Shown: positions 1 through 8,900, counted from the first letter of the stretch. The stretch is DNA of 64,000 nucleotides from an uncultured Poribacteria bacterium (GCA_951812525.1 OX638316.1:4768506-4832505); one strand, 5' to 3'. The notes: a model not told the origin generated them from the letters alone. Made by a program: numbers and translations.

Positions 1-1
1 A

Positions 2-958
2 CGCCTTCAAGACGCTCAAGAGCGGTTAGAAGAACTAGAGGAGATAGAAACAGCATGGATGGATAGTGAGAAACAAGCCGAAAAGATGTTGAATGAGTTG
101 GAAGCAGCCAAAGCGAAACAAAGAGCCAGTGAGAAAAAACGCAAGTCTATAGTAAGTGAACTTGAATCAGCTAAAACAGAGAAGTCTAAATTGACGGAAG
201 ACCTTAACACTGCGTCAAGTTGGCTGGAAGATGTGGAAAAAGAGAAAGTTGAACTGAAAAAACGGCTAAAGAAAGCGGAAACAGAGAAGACTGAATTAAA
301 GGAAAATCTTAAAAGTAGGTCTGACCGGTTAGAAAAATTAGAGAAAGTGAAAAAAGAAAATGCTGAACTAAAGAAAGATTTAGAGACAGTGGCAGAAGAG
401 AAGGCTGAATTGGAGAAACAGCTCAAGACCAAGTCTGATAGTAATATACCCGATTCTGTCACTTTCCAAGATACCATCTTTACGATGGATTTGGACAAGT
501 ACCGTGTGGTAGGAGACGATATTGCACAAACTTTCTGGCGTTATTGGCATGCACAAAGAAGTGAAGGAAAACAAGCGATGCGGGATGCCGGGTGGAGTGT
601 TGAAAAAGTAGATGGAGATTGGGAAATAACAATTTCTACAGAAGATTTCCAAGCATGGACAAAAAATGAAGGATCGACAACACAACCTACCGCGCCATTT
701 CAGGAAAGAACGGAACTGCCCACGGGTAAAGAAATGGAGCAACCTGCTCTTGAACTCCTCAGCGACAGAAGAGAATATCCTCGAAGTGAGATTATAGATG
801 TACTTACACAGCATTTCTCCCTTAATAATAATCAGCGGAAGAAGTTAAGTCGAAGTGGAAAAGCAGAAGTTTACTTGAGAAATAAGGGGTTGATAGAACG
901 AACCAGAACAGGTTACTACCGAATAACTTCTCGTGGGCTTGATGTCCTTAGGTCGTAA
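2..958 (+). CDS. Coiled-coil protein with C-terminal winged-helix domain (5' partial)
   Basis: The reading frame is open from base 2, and the residues before the first ATG (base 59) continue the same charged heptad pattern, so the gene starts upstream of the window. The first ~150 visible residues are Lys/Glu/Leu-rich and almost certainly a coiled coil. A short globular segment with an FWRYWHAQRSEGK stretch follows. The last ~63 residues (YPRSEIIDVLTQHF... to GYYRITSRGLDVL) look like the winged-helix domain found at the N-terminus of Mrr-type restriction proteins. DNA or chromatin-associated binding is inferred from that fold only. The role is unknown and no operon partner is visible; the next gene follows after 324 bp. 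Confidence 0.75.
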   Translation, partial: RLQDAQERLEELEEIETAWMDSEKQAEKMLNELEAAKAKQRASEKKRKSIVSELESAKTEKSKLTEDLNTASSWLEDVEKEKVELKKRLKKAETEKTELKENLKSRSDRLEKLEKVKKENAELKKDLETVAEEKAELEKQLKTKSDSNIPDSVTFQDTIFTMDLDKYRVVGDDIAQTFWRYWHAQRSEGKQAMRDAGWSVEKVDGDWEITISTEDFQAWTKNEGSTTQPTAPFQERTELPTGKEMEQPALELLSDRREYPRSEIIDVLTQHFSLNNNQRKKLSRSGKAEVYLRNKGLIERTRTGYYRITSRGLDVLRS

Positions 959-1050
959 GGAAAATTCATACTACATTTCATTTTGAGACGCAAGCAGTGG
1001 CATGAACTGGTACAATATAACGTGCGTTTGATTTTAGTGTGTAGATGGGA

Positions 1051-1155
1051 TGTTGGGTTTCGCTGGGTTTTTGGAATATCCAAGTATTTTGAAAATGCGA
1101 TGTTTCCGGTGTTATAAGAGTCTGATTTTTTATATTCCGCTCAACCCAACCTACG
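1051..1155. repeat. ~105-bp dispersed element, copy 1
   Basis: The stretch begins TGTTGGGTTTCGCT and ends CTCAACCCAACCTACG, so its ends are partly inverted (GTTGGGTT/AACCCAAC). Two further copies of similar length lie at 52169-52275 (opposite orientation) and 55359-55461. Ends are conserved and centres are not. It fills much of the 324-bp gap between genes, and I see no gene in that gap. Confidence 0.6.
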
Positions 1156-1282
1156 TGCTTTGGGACAGAGCGGTTTGAATATGAGATGTCGCGATCCTAG
1201 GACGGGATGTTGCCGCACGGTGGATCGATATAGGTAAAGTTGAGATGTTTACTGTCCACCCGTAGAAAACGAAAGAAAAATT

Positions 1283-1672
1283 ATGAATCAAACTGAATTT
1301 TACCAAGCAAAATTAAATTATGAAACAGACGCATGGGATCTCTTTGAAGCAATTAATAACGGGGAGCCTATCGTTGTAATAGATGCACGCTCTCCAGAGG
1401 CTTATGAACTTGAACATATACCAACATCAATAAATATCCCGCACAGATTAATGTCTGAGGCGACTACAAATCATCTCAATAAGTCAAAGTTGTATGTTAC
1501 GTATTGTGACGGTATCGGCTGTAATGCCTCCACCAAGGGTGCTCTGAATATGGCGAAATTGGGATTTCAGGTTAAGGAGTTGATGGGAGGTTTAGATTGG
1601 TGGCGGCGTGATGGTTATGAAACGAGGGGTAAAAAAGGCACTCCGGGAATTGAAGTTGTGTGTGGGTGCTAA
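1283..1672 (+). CDS. Rhodanese-domain protein
   Basis: This 129-residue single-domain rhodanese has the early VVIDARSPEAYELEHIPTSIN motif split across residues 31-51 and the active-site loop CDGIGCN at residues 75-81, with Cys75 as the expected persulfide-carrying cysteine. A second cysteine (Cys80) sits within the loop, and the protein ends in CGC, so more than one redox-active thiol is possible. Family members move sulfane sulfur, or act as non-catalytic binding domains. The upstream AAAGAAAAATT gives only a weak ribosome site. It stands alone, before tRNA-Asn. Confidence 0.85.
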   Translation: MNQTEFYQAKLNYETDAWDLFEAINNGEPIVVIDARSPEAYELEHIPTSINIPHRLMSEATTNHLNKSKLYVTYCDGIGCNASTKGALNMAKLGFQVKELMGGLDWWRRDGYETRGKKGTPGIEVVCGC

Positions 1673-1719
1673 ATCCGGAAGATCTATTTATTATAATCCA
1701 CCATAAAGTAAAATTTAAT

Positions 1720-1748
1720 TTGCAATCGCTGGCAAGATGGGTTATAAT
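1720..1748 (+). promoter_or_regulatory. Sigma-70-type promoter of tRNA-Asn
   Basis: TTGCAA (1720-1725) and TATAAT (1743-1748) are separated by 17 bp. Transcription would begin about 6-8 bases before the mature tRNA 5' end. Confidence 0.75.
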
Positions 1749-1760
1749 TAATTCTAACAT

Positions 1761-1833
1761 TCCCCCATAGCTCAGTTGGTAGAGCAGATGGCTGTTAACC
1801 ATCGTGTCGGCGGTTCGAGTCCGTCTGGGGGAG
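1761..1833 (+). tRNA. tRNA-Asn (anticodon GTT)
   Basis: A full cloverleaf can be folded. The acceptor stem is TCCCCCA/TGGGGGA, the D arm is GCTC/GAGC, the anticodon stem is GATGG/CCATC around loop CTGTTAA (anticodon GTT, Asn), and the T arm is GGCGG/CCGTC around TTCGAGT. The discriminator is G and CCA is not encoded. Confidence 0.97.
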
Positions 1834-1934
1834 TTCCCAATTTTGCTGGTGGATTTTGCTCTTCAAAGTTCATCAGCAAAAATTTTTAATGTATCTCTGT
1901 TCAAACCCGCCCTACGTCTCCAATGGAGGTAATC

Positions 1935-2759
1935 ATGCCAAAAAAATTTACTGATGCACAGCTTGATGAACTCATTGCGAAAGGCTACTTAATTGTACCC
2001 GACTACTATTCAGGTGAGCAGCTTGCGGAGATGCAAGCCGCTCAACGCCGCGTGCTTCCGACATGGGAAGAAGTTAAGGACAACCCACCGCCGGGCGGAG
2101 CGATTTTGACGGAATTTCCGCCTGCTGAAATGGCTTTATTGCGTGCGATCGTGGACCACGATGCGTGGGCGTTCGCCCGTAAATTTTTGAAAACGGAGCA
2201 CATTCACTATCGTGCTGGGTGTATGATTGCACGCTATCCCGGATTTAAAGGTCCCGGTGTCGATAGCGATCCAAGCAATTTGCATATTGACAATGGAAAC
2301 AACTCATTGCTACCACAGTCCGAGAGTGCTCGTGAATTCGGGCAAATTGGCTTTTGGGTACATCTTGAGGATGTTGATGAAGACCAAGCACCACTTAGAT
2401 TACTTGCTAAGGAGTATGAACGGGATACTTCTAAATATGAACCGCTTGTTTGTAAAGCTGGAACCGTCTGTATCTTTAACAACTACACGTTGCACTCGGC
2501 AAGCGATTATCTACGTGAAGATGGACAACGTTTTACGTGGGGATTCGGTTTGGGACGGGCAGACCACTTTTGGGAAGGCTTTCGGCACTATACGGACAAA
2601 GGTCGGAACGCGACGTTCTCGAAATTTATCGGTACGCTAACAGCAGCAGAGCGCGAGGTTTTCCGGTTTCCGCCTGCTGGACACCCGTATTATACGCCAC
2701 AAACGCTTGAAGCGTTGGAAGAGCAGTATCCGGGTTGGAACGCACGTGGTGAGTATTAA
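1935..2759 (+). CDS. Phytanoyl-CoA dioxygenase (PhyH) family protein
   Basis: This 274-residue Fe(II)/2-oxoglutarate-dependent dioxygenase of the PhyH family shows the iron-binding HxD motif as HID at residues 117-119 and a distal His at 187 (TLHSASD). A following Arg near 198 is the likely 2-oxoglutarate ligand. The in-frame ATG at 1923 overlaps the GGAGGT ribosome site at 1925-1930, so the ATG at 1935 is the better start. The substrate is not known. PhyH paralogues are numerous in some uncultivated marine bacteria and hydroxylate diverse small molecules. The gene stands alone, downstream of tRNA-Asn. Confidence 0.88.
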   Translation: MPKKFTDAQLDELIAKGYLIVPDYYSGEQLAEMQAAQRRVLPTWEEVKDNPPPGGAILTEFPPAEMALLRAIVDHDAWAFARKFLKTEHIHYRAGCMIARYPGFKGPGVDSDPSNLHIDNGNNSLLPQSESAREFGQIGFWVHLEDVDEDQAPLRLLAKEYERDTSKYEPLVCKAGTVCIFNNYTLHSASDYLREDGQRFTWGFGLGRADHFWEGFRHYTDKGRNATFSKFIGTLTAAEREVFRFPPAGHPYYTPQTLEALEEQYPGWNARGEY

Positions 2760-2760
2760 A

Positions 2761-2794
2761 TCTGAATCACGGATTACGCAGATGACACGGATTT
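2761..2794. repeat. Dispersed CACGGATTAC repeat, copy 1
   Basis: The sequence TCTGAATCACGGATTACGCA and the bases after it match a second copy at 23954-23986 (TCTGAACCACGGATTACACG and onward), with two short blocks swapped in order. Both copies are intergenic. Confidence 0.5.
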
Positions 2795-2927
2795 TAAGCG
2801 TTTTGAAATCCATCTGTCGTCTCGCGAATTAACGCCGAATGTGAACTTCGTATTTTTTATCGAACTCACGTTATATACTATTCTCACTGTACGTGGACTC
2901 CAATCGTTAAAGCAAAGGGATTTATGC

Positions 2928-3266
2928 ATGCACCGAGATTCTCAGATTAAACAGGAGTTTTTCCACGCGCTAACCGGATTCGTCTCATCACTCGATGAAC
3001 ATGTTAGTACAGATGATGGTCAATGGCGTATCAAAGGATTTATTGATGTATGTCGAAATATTTATACAATTTCTTCGGATACGAAAATAATATCCAAAAT
3101 TCTTGAAATACATCTGTTTCCTCGTATTCTCAGTCTCGCGGAAGAAATTGGATATCGCGTGGTTTTAGCTGAACATCAGAATTACTATCCTGACATATCT
3201 TTCGTGCATGCCAACAACGAACACATTAAATTCGCTAATGATGAAAGTTATGATTCCACCGATTAA
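2928..3266 (+). pseudogene. EcoRV-family restriction endonuclease, C-terminally truncated
   Basis: The 112 residues from the ATG at 2928 (preceded by AAGGGA) align well with the first ~90 residues of R.EcoRV as I remember it: IYTISSDTKIISKILE against IYPLGSDTKVLSTIFE, and QNYYPDISF against QNHYPDFTL. The Asp at residue 89 corresponds to catalytic Asp74 of EcoRV. The downstream catalytic D-x-K pair is missing. The frame reads KFANDESYDSTD and stops, and those last residues are encoded by the start of the methylase gene. About 150 residues of the usual ~245 are gone. It is probably a dead nuclease left beside an intact methylase. A longer start at 2841 is possible but adds unrelated hydrophobic residues. 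Confidence 0.82.
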
Positions 3267-4170
3267 GTGCCAAGGCATAAAAAGCAAACTTGTTCCTTTC
3301 ATAAAACGAACTGTGGACTGGTCTTTTGAAGGCACATGGATTGAACCCTTTATGGGCTCAGGCGTTGTCGGTTTCAATATCATGCCGCGCAACGCTATTT
3401 TTGCAGATAGCAATCCACATTTGATTAATTTCTATAATGCCATCGTGAGCGGGAAGATTGATGGTTTGAAAGTGAGAAGCTTTCTTGAACAGCACGGTGA
3501 AATACTATCAAAACGCGGGCAAGATTACTATTATGAAGTTCGAGAGCGGTTTAATGAAACACATGAACCCTTAGATTTTCTTTTTTTAAATCGATGCTGC
3601 TTCAATGGAATGATTCGGTTCAATCGCAAAGGAGATTTTAATATACCTTTCGGGCACAAGCCACAGCGGTTTTCTAAAGGATATATCACAAAAATTGTGA
3701 ATCAAGTTGACTACGTTTACGTCATGTCAAGGCATTCTAACTGGTCATTTATTTGTCAAGACTATAGAAAAACACTCAAAAACATTTCTGAAGATGATTT
3801 TGTCTACTGTGATCCGCCTTATGTTGGACGACACGTTGATTATTTCGATCGTTGGGACGAAGAAAATGAACAATACCTATATGAGATACTGAGCCATTCC
3901 GCTTGCAAATTCATCTCATCCACTTGGCATAGCAATCAGTACAGGAAGAATACCTTTCTTGAGACACTGTGGTCAGAATTTCATGTGTTAACCAAGGAGC
4001 ATTTTTACCACGTTGGTGCGAAAGAGGAAAATAGAAAACCGATGCTTGAAGCATTGGTAATGAACTTCACACCTCAACACTTATATGAAGAACCAACCGA
4101 GCGAGCTGAACAGCTTTTGCTTCTTGAAAAATTAACAGATTATCAAAGAAATGAGAGTTTGGTGTTGTGA
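3241..4170 (+). CDS. EcoRV-type adenine-N6 DNA methyltransferase
   Basis: This 309-residue alpha-group N6-adenine methylase has the AdoMet-binding motif EPFMGSG near residue 35 and the catalytic DPPY near 191. Similarity to M.EcoRV is strong along the length: IPPIKCQGIKSKLVPFIKR, SNPHLINFYNA, LDFLFLNRCCFNGMIRFN, DPPYVGRHVDYF and TKEHFYHVGA all have close counterparts. The predicted target is therefore GATATC. ATG codons at 3208, 3238, 3241 and 3250 are possible; 3241 best matches the N-terminus of M.EcoRV. It overlaps the truncated endonuclease frame by 26 bases. With its nuclease dead, it would act as an orphan methylase. Confidence 0.93.
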   Translation: MKVMIPPIKCQGIKSKLVPFIKRTVDWSFEGTWIEPFMGSGVVGFNIMPRNAIFADSNPHLINFYNAIVSGKIDGLKVRSFLEQHGEILSKRGQDYYYEVRERFNETHEPLDFLFLNRCCFNGMIRFNRKGDFNIPFGHKPQRFSKGYITKIVNQVDYVYVMSRHSNWSFICQDYRKTLKNISEDDFVYCDPPYVGRHVDYFDRWDEENEQYLYEILSHSACKFISSTWHSNQYRKNTFLETLWSEFHVLTKEHFYHVGAKEENRKPMLEALVMNFTPQHLYEEPTERAEQLLLLEKLTDYQRNESLVL

Positions 4171-4272
4171 AATGAATTATGTTGATTATTTAGCATGACC
4201 CTCTGCAATTTTTTCATAATTCCATCATGTCCTTGTTGGATGCATCTACTGATTCCGATAGGAGAGGTAAAA

Positions 4273-5829
4273 ATGGAAAAGAAATCTTTCATAACAAAGC
4301 AATTGGATTTATTTTCCTTCGTCGGTAATATCATTCTCCGAAACTATTTTCGCCAGCCAGCATTTCTGAACAGATGCTGGTTTTTTATATGTATTGGTAT
4401 TCTCGCTCTGATTCCGAATGGATTTGCGGTGGATGCTCCATCTGTTCCAGCGTTTCCGGGTGCTGAAGGTTATGGCGCAGTGACACGCGGTGGTAGGAGT
4501 GGAAAAGTGATCATGGTGACGAACCTGAATGACTCCGGACCCGGCAGCTTACGCGAAGCCTGTGAAGCAGAAGGACCGCGCATAGTAGTGTTCACGGTTT
4601 CAGGAACTATCACCCTTGAAAATCCATTGAAAATTTCCAACCCATATATCACCATCGCCGGACAGACAGCCCCTGGAGACGGTATTTGCCTTAGGAGATA
4701 TCAGCTTTCAATTAATGCAAGTGAGGTAATCATCAGGTACATAAGGGTAAGATTGGGAAATGAAACGGATAATGATGCGGATGCCATAGCAGGCAGGTAT
4801 CAGAAAAATATAATCCTTGACCATGTGTCGGCAAGTTGGAGCGTTGATGAAACAGTCTCTATCTACCATTGTGAAAATGTAACCATTCAATGGTGTCTGA
4901 TATCGGAAAGTTTACACGATGCTGGTCACGTTAAAGGCGCGCATGGGTTTGGCGGAATATGGGGATCAAACTATAGCACCTACCACCATAATCTGCTGGC
5001 GCACCACGGCAGTCGTAATCCGCGTTTTGCTTCAGGTTGCGGATATAACGATTTCAGGAATAACGTGGTGTACAACTGGGGTTACAACAGCACTTATGGT
5101 GGCGAGAAAGAACAACCGGGCAAGGAAAATTTAAACTTTGCTGTTATCAACATGGTAGCCAATTACTATAAGCCGGGACCTGCAACCCGTCCAGGCAAGG
5201 TGACACACAGAATTGTTAATCCGTATTCACGTAATTCGGCTGATGGCTTTGCAAAATGGTATATTGCTGATAACGTTGTTGATGGAAACGCAGCAGTTAC
5301 AGCCAACAACTGGGACGGTGGTGTGCATCCTCAGGGCGGTAGTTCATATATTGAAGGATTAAAACTTCAGCACCCTTTTGACGCTATACCTATCAGCCAG
5401 CAAACGGCTGAAGAGGCTTATCACTCTGTTCTTGAGAGTGTAGGTGCGTCATTGCCCAAACGCGATGCAGTGGATGCTCGCACTATTGAAGAAACCCGTA
5501 ACGGCTACGCAACTTATGAAGGGACAGCATACAAAAACAGTAAGTCCGTGCCCGATAAATCACAAAAATGCGGTATTATTGACTCACACACAGACGTTGG
5601 TGGGTGGCCGGAACTTAAGAGTTTGCCTGCTCCCGTTGACAGCGATAATGACGGTATGCCCGATGAATGGGAAATAAGGTACGGGTTTGATTCGCGGGAC
5701 GCTTCCAATACCTCAGAGGACAAGGACGACGATGGATACACCAACATTGAGGAATATCTCAACGGAACCGATCCGACGGAGTTTGTAGATTATAGCAAAC
5801 CTGAAAACAACGTAAACACGCTGAAGTAA
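4273..5829 (+). CDS. Secreted pectate lyase (PL1-like) with C-terminal calcium-binding repeats
   Basis: This 518-residue protein has a long N-terminal region containing a membrane segment (WFFICIGILALIPNGFAVDA) that reads as an extended signal peptide. A parallel beta-helix pectate-lyase domain follows. It opens with FPGAEGYGAVTRGGRSGKV and includes LDHVSASWSVDE and SRNPRFASG, consistent with the substrate/calcium Asp and catalytic Arg regions of PL1. Near the C-terminus two calcium-loop motifs (DSDNDGMPDEWE and DKDDDGYTNIEEYLNGTDP) resemble thrombospondin type 3/EF-hand repeats. The start at 4273 has GGAGAGG just upstream; an in-frame ATG at 4195 has no ribosome site. It would cleave polygalacturonate-like polysaccharide outside the cell. 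It lacks the tail motif seen on other secreted proteins here. Confidence 0.87.
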   Translation: MEKKSFITKQLDLFSFVGNIILRNYFRQPAFLNRCWFFICIGILALIPNGFAVDAPSVPAFPGAEGYGAVTRGGRSGKVIMVTNLNDSGPGSLREACEAEGPRIVVFTVSGTITLENPLKISNPYITIAGQTAPGDGICLRRYQLSINASEVIIRYIRVRLGNETDNDADAIAGRYQKNIILDHVSASWSVDETVSIYHCENVTIQWCLISESLHDAGHVKGAHGFGGIWGSNYSTYHHNLLAHHGSRNPRFASGCGYNDFRNNVVYNWGYNSTYGGEKEQPGKENLNFAVINMVANYYKPGPATRPGKVTHRIVNPYSRNSADGFAKWYIADNVVDGNAAVTANNWDGGVHPQGGSSYIEGLKLQHPFDAIPISQQTAEEAYHSVLESVGASLPKRDAVDARTIEETRNGYATYEGTAYKNSKSVPDKSQKCGIIDSHTDVGGWPELKSLPAPVDSDNDGMPDEWEIRYGFDSRDASNTSEDKDDDGYTNIEEYLNGTDPTEFVDYSKPENNVNTLK

Positions 5830-5839
5830 GATTTTGATC

Positions 5840-5861
5840 GGCGAGGCACTGGAACCTTGCC
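5840..5861. terminator. Possible hairpin between convergent genes
   Basis: GGCGAGG and CCTTGCC flank an 8-base loop just after the pectate lyase stop codon. There is no clear T-run, so termination is only possible. Confidence 0.3.
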
Positions 5862-5935
5862 GAACAGCATTGGCAACACCCTAAATCCCCGTTATCAGCC
5901 GGACTTTAAGAGGAAATGTGTAGTCCTATCCAGTA

Positions 5936-7570
5936 TTAAAAACCGGTTTTGCGGAGCGGATCGGTCTGCAACCAGCTGATTATGTTGATAATGTCGTCCT
6001 GTCGTTCCTGTAACATCACTTCAATGAGTGCTGGTTTCTCAGCAGCGAGTGCGTCCCGTAAGGTCTCCTTAAAGTCGTCCAAATTCTCAACCCGCTTGGC
6101 ATAAGCACCGAAAGACTGTGCGAACTCGACAAAATCGGGGTTAAGCAGGTCTGTATCAATCGTGCGTCCTTCACACCCTTTCAATTGGGATCCCTTAATC
6201 GCTGACAAAGCACCGTCATTTACGACGATCGCCACGACATTGATACCGTATTTCATAGCGGTCGCCATCTCTACTGCACCCATCAGAAATCCACCATCAC
6301 CACTAAAACAGATAACCGGACGGTCAGGATGTGCCACTTTAGCACCGATCGCGGCGGGATAGGCGTGTCCTAATGCTACACCGATATTCGGGTAGAGGAA
6401 GGTTCTCGGATCGTAGATAGGCAACTCGGCAAAAGAGGCGTAACCGAGGGCGTGCACATCAATCGCATAGATGGTGTCTCTTGGAAGCACGTCTTGTAAT
6501 TCGTGAATAACGGGCAGCGAGGGCTGCGCATCAAACTTTGCCCGGAGTTCTGTTAGCACCTCGTCCCACTCGTTTTGACCGGGGGTAACATCTTCGATGA
6601 GTGCTTGCAACGTCAGTTTCAAATCACCGACAACACCGACATCACATGGATACTCAAGACCTATCTCGTTCGCATCTTCATCAATTTGGATAAACGGTTG
6701 CGGTAGTTCCAGAGTCCAATTGCGGGTATCGATGGAGGTGAAACGAGGTCCGATACCGATTAAACAGTCGGAGCGTTCGAGTGCCTCGCGTCCGAGGTAG
6801 CCGTAGCAAATTTGCAGTGCCAGTGGATGGTCCTCCGACAACACACCTTTCCCGTTGCGGGTAACGATGACCGGTGCGTTCAATTTCTCGGCGAGGAGAC
6901 GCAATTCGTTTCGGGCATTTGCGTGGAAAACGGCAGAACCGGCGAAGATTACGGGCATCTTGGCGTTGCGGATTGTCTCAACGGCGGTGCTGAGGTCTGC
7001 GTCGTCGGGCGGCGGTAATTCGGCACGTTCCACACGCCGTGGAATTCGGACATCTCCTTCCCCTGTAACAACATCCATCGGGAATTCCAACATCGTTGGT
7101 CCCGGTCTCCCGTTGCGCATCGCTTTAAAGGCGTTTTCGACGACGACGGGAATCTCGGCAACAGTGTGAGCGATCGCACAATATTTGGTAATCGACTCAA
7201 AAAAGTGCATCTGATCTAAGCCGTGGAACATCTTACTCGGATGTTTACTATAGAGACTGGAATCGCTCTGACCAGTAATCAGCAGTACAGGTGCACAGTC
7301 GGTGAACGCCTCTAAGATTCCGGTCGATGCGTTGCTGGCACCGGGACCTGGGACTGTGATGGCAACACCGGGTTCTCCTGTTGCGCGGGCGAAACCGTCT
7401 GCCATTTGTGTTGCAGCGTATTCGTGCCGAACGAGATAGTGGTCGATTGTGTCGCCACCCCGCTGCAGCAAAGCATCGTAGATTTGGATGTTTTGCGTGC
7501 CGGGCATTCCAAAAACTGCCGAGACTCCTTGTGCTTTCAAGCATTCAATGAGAATTTCTCCGCCTTTCAC
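5936..7570 (-). CDS. Thiamine-diphosphate-dependent enzyme, acetolactate synthase large-subunit-like
   Basis: This 544-residue protein of the acetolactate synthase/benzoylformate decarboxylase family has the cofactor-activating Glu at residue 50 (RHEYAATQMADGFAR), the AITVPGPGASN stretch, and the ThDP/Mg2+ motif SGDGGFLMGAVEMATAMKYG continuing to a terminal ND. It starts at GTG 7570, with AAGGAG ten bases upstream. No small regulatory subunit (IlvH) or other branched-chain amino acid genes are nearby, so a catabolic or sulfo/phosphonopyruvate-type decarboxylase role is as likely as valine synthesis. It follows the ABC ATPase on the same strand after 202 bp. Confidence 0.85.
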   Translation of the reverse strand: MKGGEILIECLKAQGVSAVFGMPGTQNIQIYDALLQRGGDTIDHYLVRHEYAATQMADGFARATGEPGVAITVPGPGASNASTGILEAFTDCAPVLLITGQSDSSLYSKHPSKMFHGLDQMHFFESITKYCAIAHTVAEIPVVVENAFKAMRNGRPGPTMLEFPMDVVTGEGDVRIPRRVERAELPPPDDADLSTAVETIRNAKMPVIFAGSAVFHANARNELRLLAEKLNAPVIVTRNGKGVLSEDHPLALQICYGYLGREALERSDCLIGIGPRFTSIDTRNWTLELPQPFIQIDEDANEIGLEYPCDVGVVGDLKLTLQALIEDVTPGQNEWDEVLTELRAKFDAQPSLPVIHELQDVLPRDTIYAIDVHALGYASFAELPIYDPRTFLYPNIGVALGHAYPAAIGAKVAHPDRPVICFSGDGGFLMGAVEMATAMKYGINVVAIVVNDGALSAIKGSQLKGCEGRTIDTDLLNPDFVEFAQSFGAYAKRVENLDDFKETLRDALAAEKPALIEVMLQERQDDIINIISWLQTDPLRKTGF

Positions 7571-7573
7571 GTA

Positions 7574-7708
7574 TCAGTCTCCTTTGTGTTCTCTGAGAAA
7601 ATTTTCCAGCCACGCATCAGGGTTATACCCCAGTCGACGTAGTAGTTGACACCCGATACGTTTTAGAAAATTTGGGATGAGGTTGAAGAGTTTAAGTCGC
7701 CAATTCAT
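7574..7708 (-). CDS. Possible small basic protein
   Basis: A 44-codon frame (MNWRLKLFNLIPNFLKRIG, then CQLLRRLGYNPDAWLENFLREHKGD) ends just before the GTG start of the ThDP enzyme and contains part of its ribosome site. The composition is amphipathic and basic, like a real small protein. The ATG has no clear ribosome site, and the frame extends upstream through the end of the ABC ATPase gene. I do not recognise it. It could be a coupled leader or chance. Confidence 0.25.
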   Translation of the reverse strand: MNWRLKLFNLIPNFLKRIGCQLLRRLGYNPDAWLENFLREHKGD

Positions 7709-7751
7709 AATGCGTAAAATATAGGAAATCCGCAAATTATGCAATTCAAGA

Positions 7752-7780
7752 GTCGGGATCCAGAGATCCATCCTACAAGA
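7752..7780. repeat. GGGAT hairpin repeat copy
   Basis: GTCGGGATCCAGAGATCCAT followed by CCTACAAGA is one copy of a ~29-bp family. Others lie near 9405, 12947, 36939, 38126, 45423, 45472 and 60402. It overlaps the last codons of the ABC ATPase. Confidence 0.55.
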
Positions 7781-8900
7781 AAGCGTTGCCTGTAGTTTTA
7801 TCGAAAAAATGCATCCGTTCTGCGACGAATGAGACGTACAGATGTTGTCCAATTTCGGCTTGAAAATTAGGTGCAGTGCACGCCTTCAGAATCGTATGTG
7901 ACCCAGTTGTATCCGTTCCGAGGGTTAACTCAACTATTGTTTCCGCGCCGAGCGGTTCAACACTATAGACTTCAGCCTGAAATGCGTTTGAAATGGATTG
8001 ATGACTGATGACAACGTCCTCAGGATGCATGCCGAACACAAGATCTCGGTTTGGATCGTTATTATTCAAGGTTTCCGCAACCATTGAGTCCTGAATTATT
8101 AGCGAGTTCTCTCTACCTACATCGCTCGCCAAAGTCATACGGAGTTTACCATCAGATCTGGAGATGTCAGCCGGAATGCAGTTCATGCTGGGGTTACCGA
8201 CAAAGCTGGCGACAAAGAGGTTTGCGGGATGGTTATAGATATCGGCAGGTGTTCCGAGCTGCTGGATTCTGCCTGCCTCAAGAATAGCGATCCGATCCGC
8301 CATAGACATTGCTTCAACCTGATCATGGGTCACATAGAAAGTCGTTGTACCGAGGTCGCGTTGTCGCCAACGGATTTCGGCGCGCATTTCAGTACGGAGC
8401 TTCGCATCAAGGTTTGAGATGGGTTCATCCATGAGGAACACTTGAGGACGGCGTACCATCGCTCTTCCGAGACCGACCCGTTGCGTTTCGCCACCACTTA
8501 GCTGATTCGGTGTACGCATGAGGAGATGCTCAATATGAAGCATCTGTGCGATATCCCTGACGCGCCGATCAATCTCCTCAGCGGAGAGTTTTCTCGGATG
8601 CAGCGGAAACGCCATGTTCTCGTAGACGCTTAGGTGTGGATAGAGGATATGGGATTGGAAAACAAAAGCCACATCTCGCTCTGCTGGGGTTTTGTCGTTG
8701 ACACTGACCCCGTCCAAGTAGATGGTACCCTCTTCTGGTTTGTCTAAGCCAGCGATGCAACGAAGCGTTGTTGTTTTTCCTGCTCCGGTCTGTCCGAGGA
8801 GGACGAAGAATTCCTCATCTTGTATATCAAGCGTGATGTCGTCAAGGGCAGTGAGGTCGCCGAATCGTTTTGTGATGCTTTCGAGTTTTACTGTTGCCAT
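7773..8900 (-). CDS. ABC transporter ATP-binding protein, MalK/UgpC/FbpC type
   Basis: This 375-residue protein has all nucleotide-binding motifs: Walker A GQTGAGKTT (Lys42), signature LSGGETQRVGLGRAMV, Walker B VFLMDEP, and H-loop YVTHD. A C-terminal ~140-residue extension of the TOBE/regulatory type is present, which places it with sugar, Fe3+ or polyamine importers. It is divergent from the fused permease at 9613, separated by 712 bp. No binding protein is adjacent, so the substrate cannot be read from context. The ribosome site before ATG 8900 is weak. Confidence 0.92.
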   Translation of the reverse strand: MATVKLESITKRFGDLTALDDITLDIQDEEFFVLLGQTGAGKTTTLRCIAGLDKPEEGTIYLDGVSVNDKTPAERDVAFVFQSHILYPHLSVYENMAFPLHPRKLSAEEIDRRVRDIAQMLHIEHLLMRTPNQLSGGETQRVGLGRAMVRRPQVFLMDEPISNLDAKLRTEMRAEIRWRQRDLGTTTFYVTHDQVEAMSMADRIAILEAGRIQQLGTPADIYNHPANLFVASFVGNPSMNCIPADISRSDGKLRMTLASDVGRENSLIIQDSMVAETLNNNDPNRDLVFGMHPEDVVISHQSISNAFQAEVYSVEPLGAETIVELTLGTDTTGSHTILKACTAPNFQAEIGQHLYVSFVAERMHFFDKTTGNAFL

